The translations under genes were made by a program, and so were the position numbers. The notes under the pieces are model-generated. The model saw only the letters and a program-made list of their open reading frames with translations, searched no databases and was not told the DNA's origin. From Veillonellaceae bacterium (GTDB lineage: Bacteria; Bacillota; Negativicutes; Veillonellales; Dialisteraceae): a stretch of 64,000 nt of DNA. The stretch spans positions 1,196,501-1,260,500 of the forward strand of contig DAJPGA010000001.1 of the NCBI GenBank assembly GCA_025992895.1, given 5' to 3'. This document shows, in pieces, positions 28,170-36,306 of the stretch. How positions within the stretch are numbered: the first letter of the stretch is position 1; the number at the start of each line of letters is the position of its first letter.

Positions 28170-28859
28170 ATGGGTTTTTTCGATCATAAGCATGAAAAGG
28201 AAAGTCCAATCGGAAATCTGAGGGCGCATATCGGAACCTTCATGTATTTCGTGAAGGTGGGCAAATCCAAATTCAAAAACAAGGGAAGAGTTGGAGAAAT
28301 TTTTGCTGATATGGACAATACACAGTATCTTTTCCAGCAGGCTACATCAGGAACGATGTACGATATGAAAAAGAAACTGGATTATGCCTTGTGGGACGCA
28401 GCTGTCCATAAATATACAGAAGACCTCGGCGAGCTCAAGAAGGAGCTTTTAAAAGCTGTCGATGAAGGCGCCGAAGCAGATACGGATGTCTTTGAAGAAA
28501 AAGAAGAAGAAGTCGTCGAGCAGCCTGTCCAGGAAGAGGAAGAGAGCGACTGGAAAGCCCATATCAAGGGCCAGATGGAAGAAGCGGAAGAAAAAGCCCG
28601 CCAGGAAGCTGAACGCAAGCGCCATGAAGAATCCACTCCTGCGTCGAATAAGTCCGATGACGATGAGCACATGACGGAAGCAGACTGCCGCGAGCTTTGG
28701 AGAATCATCCAGGGACTTGAAAGAGAGTTTAGAGAAATGAACGAAATTGCCGAAGACTGGTTCTCCGTTCACGGAAAAAAGGACGGCTGTCTGGGCGCTC
28801 TTGCTGCACTGGCACTGATTCCGGCAGGATTTGCATACGGGCTTTTCCATATTTTCTAA
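28170..28859 (+). CDS. Unrecognised acidic coiled-coil protein with C-terminal hydrophobic segment
   Basis: 229 residues in three parts. A basic N-terminal region (1-100) contains helices such as DMKKKLDYALWDAAVHKYTE. A very acidic Glu/Asp-rich middle (about 100-165) suits an extended or coiled-coil structure. The C-terminal region ends in a hydrophobic helix LGALAALALIPAGFAYGLFHIF that could anchor the tail in the membrane. No family recognised. The ribosome site AAGGAG lies about eight bases before the ATG. The gene has its own promoter and is followed by the SCIFF locus on the same strand. Confidence 0.7.
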   Translation: MGFFDHKHEKESPIGNLRAHIGTFMYFVKVGKSKFKNKGRVGEIFADMDNTQYLFQQATSGTMYDMKKKLDYALWDAAVHKYTEDLGELKKELLKAVDEGAEADTDVFEEKEEEVVEQPVQEEEESDWKAHIKGQMEEAEEKARQEAERKRHEESTPASNKSDDDEHMTEADCRELWRIIQGLEREFREMNEIAEDWFSVHGKKDGCLGALAALALIPAGFAYGLFHIF

Positions 28860-28965
28860 AGTATTTGTTTTTTATCGAAAGAAATTATCAGAGACGAACG
28901 AAATAAGATTTTTGTACGTTCCTTGTAAAATTTTCCATATGGCCTAAGGAAATGTACATGAAAAC

Positions 28966-28995
28966 TTGTCATTTCCCTCTCCTGTATGGTATGAT
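28966..28995 (+). promoter_or_regulatory. Promoter for the SCIFF peptide gene
   Basis: TTGTCA, 18-base spacer, extended -10 TGGTATGAT (TATGAT 28990-28995). Confidence 0.65.
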
Positions 28996-29027
28996 TAATG
29001 CAAGAAAGCATTCAGGGAGGTGACGTC

Positions 29028-29198
29028 ATGTCCAGACATATCGTTACAATCAATCAGTCTTCTCTGCAGAACTCCATTAAATTTGAAGGATGCAGCGAAT
29101 GCCAGACTTCCTGCCAGTCCGCTTGCAAGACAAGCTGCACTATCGGAAATCTGATCTGCACGGAACAGGAAGAGGCTGTAGAAGCCAAGAGAGCGTAA
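29028..29198 (+). CDS. SCIFF ranthipeptide precursor (six Cys in forty-five residues)
   Basis: 56 residues. The leader (about 1-20, RHIVTINQSSLQNSIKFEG) is followed by a core with six cysteines at 22, 25, 29, 33, 37 and 44, spaced CX2CX3CX3CX3CX6C, exactly the SCIFF family pattern. By analogy with the Clostridium thermocellum CteA product, in which Cys32 is thioether-linked to Thr37, the linked pair here would be Cys33 and Thr38; that is an inference. The ATG at 29028 is chosen for its strong GGGAGGTGA ribosome site. A strong hairpin separates it from the maturase, so the peptide should be made in excess. The biological role of SCIFF peptides is not established. Confidence 0.93.
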   Translation: MSRHIVTINQSSLQNSIKFEGCSECQTSCQSACKTSCTIGNLICTEQEEAVEAKRA

Positions 29199-29214
29199 GC
29201 TTTTGAGCACGGCC

Positions 29215-29242
29215 AAGCCCCCGGCAAGCGCCGGGGGCTTTT
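29215..29242 (+). terminator. Strong hairpin between SCIFF peptide and maturase
   Basis: AAGCCCCCGGC-AAGC-GCCGGGGGCTT followed by TT. The T run is short, so it may be a partial terminator or attenuator that sets the peptide-to-enzyme ratio. Confidence 0.8.
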
Positions 29243-29331
29243 AAATTCCCGTATCATAGAAGGATATGCCTGATCAGGACGGAGGAATCCGTTCTTTGAG
29301 TTTTCTAAAAAGGATAAAGGAGAAATTTTTC

Positions 29332-30774
29332 ATGGATTATAATGTAAAGCCCATGATTCATCGTTTTCGTCAGAATAATATGAACATCGTCATGGATGTA
29401 AACAGCGGCATTGTTCATGTTGTCGATGATGTGACATATAAAGTTCTGGAATACTATAATGGAACGAACCGCGAGATGGTTCTTGCCAATATGGGCAGCG
29501 AATATGAAGAAAGTGAACTCAATGAGGTCATGGATGATCTTGACGAGCTGATCAAGAAGGAAGTTCTCTTTGCTCCGATGGATCCGAATTATAAAATGGC
29601 GATCGAAGACCGCCCGATCATCAAGGCTCTCTGCATCAATATCGCTCATGACTGCAACCTTCGCTGCAAGTACTGCTTTGCGGGCCAGGGCGGATACGGC
29701 CAGTGGCGCATGCTGATGAGCTTTGATGTAGCCAGAAGAGCTGTCGATTTCCTGATCGCCCACAGCGGTCCGAGAGAACACTGCGAACTTGATTTCTTTG
29801 GCGGAGAACCGCTGATGAACTGGCATGTCGTACAGCAGACCGTAGACTATGTCCATAACCAGGAAAAGAAGCATCATAAGAAGATCAAGATGTCTCTTAC
29901 AACAAACGGCATGCTGCTTGATGAAGAAAAGACCAAGTATCTTACTGATAATCACATCAGCCTGATTCTTTCCCTCGACGGAAGAAAAGAAATGCATGAC
30001 CGTATGAGACCTGACGTCAATAATGAAGGTACTTATGACCAGATCGTCAAGAATCTGCAGTACTGCATCGCTCACAGAAATGGCGAAGAATACTATGTAC
30101 GCGGCACTTTCACCAGACATAACCTTGATTTCACGACCGATGTGGAAGATATGCTCGATCATGGATTCCCGGCTGTTTCCATGGAACCGGTTGTAGGCGA
30201 TGACGACGCTGAATATTCCATTAAGGAATCCGATCTCCCGAGAGTCAAGGAAGAATACGACCGCCTCGCACAGCTCTTCATCCAGCGTGAAGAGGAAGGA
30301 AGACCGTTCTTCTTCTTCCACTTCAATATGGATCTCTGGAAAGGCCCGTGCCTGCCGAAGAGACTCAGAGGATGCGGGGCAGGCCACGAATACCTGGCCG
30401 TTGTTCCGAATGGCGACATTTACCCATGCCACCAGTTCGTAGGCCGTGAAGGCTATGTGGTAGGCAATGTATATGAAGGCTTGAAGAACATGAAGATGAT
30501 GCATGATTTCCGTATGAATCATGTATTCAGCAAGCCGGAATGCGTTGACTGCTGGGCCAAGTTCTTCTGCTCTGGCGGATGCCATGCCAACAATGAGGCA
30601 TATGCAGGAGATATTCACAAGCCGTACCAGATCACCTGCGAAATCCAGAAGAAGCGCGTGGAATGCGCAATGATGATCCAGGCATATAACAGCCTGCGCA
30701 AGCCGAAAGTTATGGCGCAGCCAGGAACAAGAGCTGCAAAGGCGGCTGCAGCCGCTCTCAGAAAAGAAGGCTGA
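29332..30774 (+). CDS. SCIFF radical SAM maturase (thioether-forming)
   Basis: 480 residues. The N-terminal peptide-recognition domain covers roughly 1-90, the radical SAM core carries the CX3CX2C cluster motif CNLRCKYC (Cys108, Cys112, Cys115), and the C-terminal SPASM domain has CGAGHEYLAVVPNGDIYPCHQFV and CVDCWAKFFCSGGC, which bind auxiliary iron-sulfur clusters. Family enzymes such as CteB install a sulfur-to-alpha-carbon thioether in the SCIFF peptide, the gene for which lies directly upstream. ATG at 29332 with AAAGGAG is the likely start; a longer frame upstream crosses the hairpin. No exporter or protease is adjacent. Confidence 0.94.
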   Translation: MDYNVKPMIHRFRQNNMNIVMDVNSGIVHVVDDVTYKVLEYYNGTNREMVLANMGSEYEESELNEVMDDLDELIKKEVLFAPMDPNYKMAIEDRPIIKALCINIAHDCNLRCKYCFAGQGGYGQWRMLMSFDVARRAVDFLIAHSGPREHCELDFFGGEPLMNWHVVQQTVDYVHNQEKKHHKKIKMSLTTNGMLLDEEKTKYLTDNHISLILSLDGRKEMHDRMRPDVNNEGTYDQIVKNLQYCIAHRNGEEYYVRGTFTRHNLDFTTDVEDMLDHGFPAVSMEPVVGDDDAEYSIKESDLPRVKEEYDRLAQLFIQREEEGRPFFFFHFNMDLWKGPCLPKRLRGCGAGHEYLAVVPNGDIYPCHQFVGREGYVVGNVYEGLKNMKMMHDFRMNHVFSKPECVDCWAKFFCSGGCHANNEAYAGDIHKPYQITCEIQKKRVECAMMIQAYNSLRKPKVMAQPGTRAAKAAAAALRKEG

Positions 30775-30803
30775 GACGCGGAAATGACCGTATAAACCGG
30801 ATT

Positions 30804-30840
30804 AAAAGAGGGTTTCTGTTTGCACAGAACCCTCTTTTAA
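30804..30840 (+). terminator. Terminator after SCIFF maturase
   Basis: AAAAGAGGGTTTCTGT/ACAGAACCCTCTTTT stem with a short loop, then an AT-rich run. Confidence 0.85.
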
Positions 30841-30989
30841 TTTATAATAATTGTTAAGTGTAATATATTCTGGAGTATTAGTTCATGCTGGTGATTTTCT
30901 GTTGATTTATAGCAGTGGCGCAAATGATTCAGCATGGCGTTTGGAATCGAATTGCTATCAGAAAAGTTTTCAAAAAGGAGGAATTTCTT

Positions 30990-31436
30990 ATGAAAATGAA
31001 AAGATTGGCAGTATGCGCTCTTGCATCGGCAATGCTGTTTGCAGGTTCTGTAACAAATATATCCGCATTCAATCTCGGGAGCATTCTTGGCGGTGTCGTC
31101 AAGGTCGGCGGTATCGGCTTCCTCGTTGACAAGTATGGCGAATCCATCAATAGTGCCATCAACTCCGTCATGATGAAAGAAGGAGCAGGCACGAATTATG
31201 CTACGAAAGTTGTTCCTATCGTAAGTATTGGAAACAGCGGCTATATCGGTGCGGCCCAGGTTATCGGCGACGCTGATCAGGTTGCGAAGGTAGAAGCAGT
31301 AGGACAGCTTGAGATCAGCTGGAACGACAAGCTGTTCAGAATCAAGGGGCTCATTCCAATGGACAGCAAGAACCCCACTTCATTCAGCCGAGTTCAGGGC
31401 GTTGGCGTTTCCGCTGTCATTGATGTCAGAGTATAA
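30990..31436 (+). CDS. Exported protein of unknown function, 148 residues
   Basis: A clear signal peptide (KMKRLAVCALASAMLFAGSVTN, cleavage likely after ISA) leads to a glycine-rich stretch GSILGGVVKVGGIGFLVD and a beta-rich domain with SIGNSGYIGAAQVIGDADQV and a C-terminal FSRVQGVGVSAVIDVRV. No family recognised. AAAAGGAGG precedes the ATG at 30990; upstream in-frame starts lack a ribosome site. It is the first gene of a series with the repeat protein and the LptD-like protein, so a periplasmic or outer-membrane role is plausible. Confidence 0.75.
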   Translation: MKMKRLAVCALASAMLFAGSVTNISAFNLGSILGGVVKVGGIGFLVDKYGESINSAINSVMMKEGAGTNYATKVVPIVSIGNSGYIGAAQVIGDADQVAKVEAVGQLEISWNDKLFRIKGLIPMDSKNPTSFSRVQGVGVSAVIDVRV

Positions 31437-31451
31437 CGGGGGAATTGACTT

Positions 31452-32624
31452 ATGAAAAAAACAGCTGTACTGGCCGCAGGAATCGCATTGATTCTTTCCG
31501 GCACGGCATTGGCGGCAGAACCGGTCACTTTATCAGACAGAATTGACCGTGTTGATGAAGTCATCTATGGAAGTGTGCAGACAGGATCCCTGATCGGACG
31601 TCTGGACAATGCAGATAATGTCATTTACGGAAATGGGAATACAACGGCAAGCGGTCTTGATGACAGAATTGATAACCTGTATACCGACGTCGTTAAGGGA
31701 AGCACAGATGCTGCTCCTTCCATGTCCACCAGGATCAATGCCATGGAGTATTACCTGACGGATGAAATTAAGAAGGGATCCCTTGAAAAGCGTGTCGGCG
31801 AACTTGAAACAAAGGTATTTGGCCAGGAACGCAAGGGGGCTCTCGACCAGAGAATTGCTGATCTTGAAAAAGCTGTATACGGTGACCAGCATGTGGAAAT
31901 GAGAGACGTGGATCTTCCGGCCAATACTGTTTTCAAGATTTCCCTGAACGATGATGTCAACAGCAAGGTGAATAAGGTAGGCGACCCTGTGACATTTACC
32001 GTGCAGGAAGATGTCAAGGTCGGAGATGTTCTTGTCCTTCCGAGAGGTTCCCAGGGAAGCGGCCAGGTCACAAAGGTAACGAGGCCGAAGAGCTTTGGCA
32101 GAAGCGGATCTCTTGATATTTCCTTTGATCAGGTATTTTCTATCGATGATGAGGAAATTCCAACGGTACTCGGACCTGAAGCAAAAGACAAGCTTAAGAT
32201 GGAAGCTGCTGCAGTCGGTGCTTCTGCCATAGGCGCACTGGCACTGGGGCCGATCGGGCTTGTCGGAGGCTTCTTTGTCAAAGGGAAAGACGTTGATCTT
32301 CCTGCTGGGACAGAGCTTTACATCCAGACACAGGAAACGGTTACAACCAAGGGTCTTGTCCTGACAAACGGAGCTCCGTCTGAAACATTAAGGAAGCACG
32401 TATCGCGCACAGCTGTTGCCGGAGAGAATACAGAAAGCGCAAAAACGGCTGAAACTTCCGCAGCTGCTGCAAGTGCAGAAACATCAGCTGTAAAGGAAAC
32501 AGAAAAAACAGCGCAGGAAACAGTTCAGAACACAAATTCAAATACAAAGGAAACTGCGGAGAAAGCTGCAACATCAGCAAAAGATGAACCAAGCGCATCC
32601 GTAGTGATCGTGAGAAATGACTAA
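31452..32624 (+). CDS. Exported repeat protein of the envelope cluster
   Basis: 390 residues with signal peptide (cleavage after ALA). Residues about 27-145 hold repeats of roughly 30 residues of the form L-x2-R-[IL]-x-x-[LVA]-[ED]-x3-[YF]-G: DRIDRVDEVIYG, GRLDNADNVIYG, KRVGELETKVFG and QRIADLEKAVYG. A beta domain follows (about 150-300), containing DVLVLPRGSQGSGQV, which resembles the TrbI-like beta fold, with a hydrophobic Gly/Ala hairpin ASAIGALALGPIGLVGG. The last 80 residues are Ala/Thr/Glu low complexity. The repeats could form an alpha-helical stalk. It overlaps the LptD-like gene by eight bases, so the two are coupled. Confidence 0.75.
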   Translation: MKKTAVLAAGIALILSGTALAAEPVTLSDRIDRVDEVIYGSVQTGSLIGRLDNADNVIYGNGNTTASGLDDRIDNLYTDVVKGSTDAAPSMSTRINAMEYYLTDEIKKGSLEKRVGELETKVFGQERKGALDQRIADLEKAVYGDQHVEMRDVDLPANTVFKISLNDDVNSKVNKVGDPVTFTVQEDVKVGDVLVLPRGSQGSGQVTKVTRPKSFGRSGSLDISFDQVFSIDDEEIPTVLGPEAKDKLKMEAAAVGASAIGALALGPIGLVGGFFVKGKDVDLPAGTELYIQTQETVTTKGLVLTNGAPSETLRKHVSRTAVAGENTESAKTAETSAAAASAETSAVKETEKTAQETVQNTNSNTKETAEKAATSAKDEPSASVVIVRND

Positions 32625-34278
32625 TAAACGAACCTATGCTTTACTGCTTGCAGCCATACTTGCAGGAATGGCGGTTCCTGCCGCCGCAGAGGACGTGGAG
32701 GATACCACATCCACCCAGGCTGATGCAGAGGCAGCTGACAAGCTTCAGGATAATATGATGACAGACCTGCCGCCGGCAGACCGCGCAGGCACCATAGCTC
32801 TGGCGGATGAAGGGATTTTGTACCCTCCGTCTTCCGGAAGCTCGATCATCAGGGATACTACTGCGAAAAAAGCAGAAGAAAAGCCCAAAACAAAAACAAA
32901 AATGAAAGACGGAAAGCCGGTTCAGGACACGGGAATTTCAAAAGAGAACCCGATGTATGTAACGGCTGACTACATGCGTTATAACGATACGACTGGTGAT
33001 GTCGATGCACTCGGCAAAGTCGATATCAGGCACATGATGGATACGTATCAGACAGAGTATCTCTACGGAAACATGATTACGAAGAAGTATGTCATTCCGG
33101 GAGAGCTTACTTGGACAAACCCTCAGACGAACCTCAAGGCCCAGCGCGGCGAATACGACGCTGAAAAGGGCATCGGCAAGTTCGAAGGCCTTACCGGCTG
33201 GCAGCAGGGGACGTATTACTACCAGGGCTCTGACGGCATCTATGACAGAAATGCCAATAAGATGATCGTCAACAATGGTTACTTCACCACGCGCCATGCC
33301 GTTGCAAAAGTGCCGGATTACCGTATTGAAGCTGATTCCATTGACATTTACCCGGGCGATCATTATACGGCTCATGATGTGAAGCTGATGGCGAAGAATA
33401 CCATCCTTCTTACCTTGTCCAGCTATACCGGATCCCTTAAGGACAATTCGGGAGAAATCGGTCTCTGGTCATTGATTCCAAGGCCTGTTTTTGATAGTGA
33501 TAACGGCATGGGTCTTCACAATTCGCTCGTTATTCCGATCAATGAGGATCCTGATTCCACTGTTTACATGGAAAACCGCTGGTATACGAAATCCGGATAC
33601 AAGCCGGATATCGGTATCAAGTACTGTGTTCCTGTCGGCACATTCCGCCTCCATTATGCAGAAGAGGAAAGTACGACGAATGATGACGGCGGCATCTGGG
33701 TCAAGAAAAAGCCATCACTTGAATTTGATACGAATCATTTCTACCTGTTCAAGTCAAGGTTCTATGTAGGAGCCAGCGGCGAAATAGGAAAATGGGACGA
33801 AGAGCGCAATGGCCGTGATGTTGACGGGAACTACAAAGGATATGAACTTTATATTTCCGGCGACCCATGGCACTTAGGAAAGTTCATGAACTTTGGCTGG
33901 AAAGCCGGTTATGCCAAGGATTACTACGGCTACAGCAATAATATTCGCAGGAATTCCTACTACTCGATGGGTCTTTCCGGACATTACAAGATTTTTGACG
34001 GCTGGATCGGTTACACAGATCGTGATTTGAAGGGATACACTCCGTATTATTACGATTCTTACAGCAGCGAGAAGCCTGTTGATGCAGGATTCCGTATTCA
34101 GGCGACAAGCATGGATGCATTCAGTCTTTCCTGGTCTGTTGATACAGTCAATGGCATCCTGAATCACAGGTACTGGACATACTACAGGGATATGCACTCC
34201 TTCTATGCCTGGATCCGTTATGATGACATTGAAAAAGAAACAAAGTTCATGATTATGCCAAAAGACTTCAAATTCTGA
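32617..34278 (+). CDS. LptD/OstA-like outer-membrane assembly protein
   Basis: 553 residues. Signal peptide (cleavage after AAA or AAAE), an acidic/Lys linker to about residue 110, then an OstA-type jellyroll (MYVTADYMRYNDTTGDVDALGKVDI..., about 112-260), followed by a beta-barrel-like region of alternating aromatic strands to a terminal Phe. In Gram-negative bacteria LptD inserts lipopolysaccharide into the outer membrane. At 553 residues it is shorter than Escherichia coli LptD (about 780), as in other Negativicutes. The conserved disulfide cysteines of proteobacterial LptD are not seen. It strongly supports a diderm host. Other Lpt genes are not in the window. Confidence 0.82.
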   Translation: MTNKRTYALLLAAILAGMAVPAAAEDVEDTTSTQADAEAADKLQDNMMTDLPPADRAGTIALADEGILYPPSSGSSIIRDTTAKKAEEKPKTKTKMKDGKPVQDTGISKENPMYVTADYMRYNDTTGDVDALGKVDIRHMMDTYQTEYLYGNMITKKYVIPGELTWTNPQTNLKAQRGEYDAEKGIGKFEGLTGWQQGTYYYQGSDGIYDRNANKMIVNNGYFTTRHAVAKVPDYRIEADSIDIYPGDHYTAHDVKLMAKNTILLTLSSYTGSLKDNSGEIGLWSLIPRPVFDSDNGMGLHNSLVIPINEDPDSTVYMENRWYTKSGYKPDIGIKYCVPVGTFRLHYAEEESTTNDDGGIWVKKKPSLEFDTNHFYLFKSRFYVGASGEIGKWDEERNGRDVDGNYKGYELYISGDPWHLGKFMNFGWKAGYAKDYYGYSNNIRRNSYYSMGLSGHYKIFDGWIGYTDRDLKGYTPYYYDSYSSEKPVDAGFRIQATSMDAFSLSWSVDTVNGILNHRYWTYYRDMHSFYAWIRYDDIEKETKFMIMPKDFKF

Positions 34279-34348
34279 CATTTTCGGCAGGTCAATTGGG
34301 GGATTGGACCGGAAATCGTCTTTCTGATAAGTGGTTGGGGGATTTTCT

Positions 34349-35734
34349 ATGTGTTTGACAATTCAAGACGCATTGTCGCTTGATATTGATTACTTGTATG
34401 GCCAGAGCTGGAGTGTCCGTGAAGATGACCTGAAAGCTCATGAAGAGGAGATCAATCGCGCTGCCAAAGAGGTAAGCGAAATCCGCAGGAATGGAACGGG
34501 ACCGGATGGAAGCCATGTCTTCTTTCCACACCTCCCTTATTTATACGAAGAGAATCTGCTGATCGGCGATGATGAAAAGCAGCGGATCAAAACTCTTTCC
34601 GAAAAGGCGAAAGAGACAGACGCTGTCGTATCCATCGGGATTGGCGGTTCCTACCTTGGCAACCAGGTGCTTTTTGATCTTTTCTGCGGCCCTTACTGGA
34701 ACATGAAAAGCAAAGAAGAAAGGCATGGGTTTCCAGCCGTATTCTTTGCCGGACAGAATGTAGATCCGGTCAGCCTTTTGAAACTGACGGAAGAACTGAA
34801 GAGAAGAAGCGGGGAAAAAGACAATTATAAAGTGACGCTTCTTGTGATTTCCAAGTCAGGAACAACGATTGAACCGACAACAGCCTTTCATGTGCTGATG
34901 AAAGAACTTTCTGGCTTCTGCGATGTATCTGTCATTGCAGTGACTGATGCGGAAAAAGGAGAACTTCACCGCCTTGCGTTGGAAAACAACTGGGAGACAT
35001 TTACAGTTCCTGAGGGTATCGGCGGGAGGTTCAGCATATTCTCTCCGGTCGGTCTTGTTTTTGGAAGTCTGATCGGGTTTGATACCGAAGAATTCCTTCA
35101 CGGCGCAAAGACTGTCGAAGAATTCTGCCAGTCAGAGAAATGGGATGAGAATCCTGCGCTTCTTCTGGCATCTTTAAAATATATCGGAACCAGCGAGTAC
35201 GGGCTTGTTTCGGAGGTAATCATGCCATATGGAGATGCACTCCGCTCCCTTGGCTGGTGGTATGCGCAGCTTCTTGGCGAATCTCTTGGCAAGAAGTACA
35301 ACAACGACGGGCAGATCGTGCATGCAGGAAGGACACCTGTTGCAGCCGTTGGAACGACGGATATGCATTCACTGACGCAGGAACATCAGCAGGGAAAGAA
35401 GAACAAGCTTTTCCAGTTCATTTCTGTTGACAGCCCTTCTCTGGATACAAAAGCATACTGCAGGGAAGGGGAAAGTGAAGGCTTTGTACAGATGAGCCGG
35501 ATGCTGACAGCAGCGATGAAGTCTAATGCGGAAGCGCTGGCATCCGAGCAGCGTATGAGCTGCCGTATTTCTGTCAGCCGGATGACGCCTTACCATCTGG
35601 GCGCTCTCATGTATTTCTTCTTTTTGACGATTGCTTATGAAGGCTCCCTGCTTCAAATCAATGCTTTTGATCAGCCGGGTGTTGAAGCATATAAGAAAAT
35701 ACTTCATCAGTATTTAAGGAGTTTCTTGCAGTAA
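34349..35734 (+). CDS. pgi: Glucose-6-phosphate isomerase
   Basis: 461 residues, the short bacterial form. SIGIGGSYLGNQ and the phosphate-binding SKSGTTIEPT are present, with GGRFSIFSPVG and the active-site stretch near QEHQQG and the C-terminal Lys in EGSLLQINAFDQPGVEAYKK. It interconverts glucose-6-phosphate and fructose-6-phosphate; the latter feeds GlmS. ATG at 34349 follows TTGGGGGATT; a GTG at 34331 lies upstream of that site. It sits between envelope genes with no terminator on either side, so co-transcription is possible. Confidence 0.96.
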   Translation: MCLTIQDALSLDIDYLYGQSWSVREDDLKAHEEEINRAAKEVSEIRRNGTGPDGSHVFFPHLPYLYEENLLIGDDEKQRIKTLSEKAKETDAVVSIGIGGSYLGNQVLFDLFCGPYWNMKSKEERHGFPAVFFAGQNVDPVSLLKLTEELKRRSGEKDNYKVTLLVISKSGTTIEPTTAFHVLMKELSGFCDVSVIAVTDAEKGELHRLALENNWETFTVPEGIGGRFSIFSPVGLVFGSLIGFDTEEFLHGAKTVEEFCQSEKWDENPALLLASLKYIGTSEYGLVSEVIMPYGDALRSLGWWYAQLLGESLGKKYNNDGQIVHAGRTPVAAVGTTDMHSLTQEHQQGKKNKLFQFISVDSPSLDTKAYCREGESEGFVQMSRMLTAAMKSNAEALASEQRMSCRISVSRMTPYHLGALMYFFFLTIAYEGSLLQINAFDQPGVEAYKKILHQYLRSFLQ

Positions 35735-35748
35735 TACAGGGGATTGCT

Positions 35749-36306
35749 ATGGCTGTAAAAAAGAAATGGGCAATTCTTTTTGCAGGTATTGCGGGGATTC
35801 TTTCTGCCTGGGGATACTGGGGCGGAGGAACCGCAGCAGGCCTGCTTCCTGAAAAGAACAAGAATATCGAGGTTTCTTCCACCAGGGGAGAGGCCTCTGA
35901 TGGATTCTCCGAGGGAAGAACGGACGGCGGGAGCCGCAAGGTCTATGATGCCGCGCTTCACCGGCGTGAAGGACCGATGAAGGATCCCTTCCATGCGGCC
36001 GGAATTGAGGCGGTCGCCGCAGAAACAGCAGCATCAGCGGCAGGGAAAACTCATGCAGCGCCTTTGGGGAATACAGCACCTTCAGCGAAGACTGATTCTG
36101 AATCAATTAAACAAACTCCGCTTTTGCCGGAATTAAAGGGAATCATCCATTTTGGCGAAGAGAAACGGGCAATTGCTGAACTTGGCGGAGTCGTTAAGAC
36201 ACTCAAAGAAGGAGAACAGATCGGAATATGGACGGTTTCCTCCATTCGAGAAAAGACGGTAAGCTTTTCAAGTGCCTCTGGAACGTTGGAAGTAAGCGCT
36301 CGCTAG
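35749..36306 (+). CDS. GspC/PilP-like inner-membrane protein, probable secretin partner
   Basis: 185 residues. One N-terminal membrane helix (WAILFAGIAGILSAWGYWGG), a long disordered Ala/Ser/Thr-rich linker (about 35-125), and a short C-terminal beta domain PELKGIIHFGEEKRAIAELGG...KEGEQIGIWTVSSI, which has the look of the homology region of type II secretion GspC or pilus PilP (motif LxGI and IGxxTVxxI). In those systems this domain links the inner membrane platform to the secretin. The next gene is a secretin and overlaps it by one base (TAGTG). The assignment rests on layout and context rather than clear sequence identity. Confidence 0.6.
   Translation: MAVKKKWAILFAGIAGILSAWGYWGGGTAAGLLPEKNKNIEVSSTRGEASDGFSEGRTDGGSRKVYDAALHRREGPMKDPFHAAGIEAVAAETAASAAGKTHAAPLGNTAPSAKTDSESIKQTPLLPELKGIIHFGEEKRAIAELGGVVKTLKEGEQIGIWTVSSIREKTVSFSSASGTLEVSAR

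Noticed and set aside
29305..30618. Long minus-strand frame of about 437 codons opposite the SCIFF maturase
   Set aside because: Antisense to a clear radical SAM gene, with no protein motif or ribosome site.
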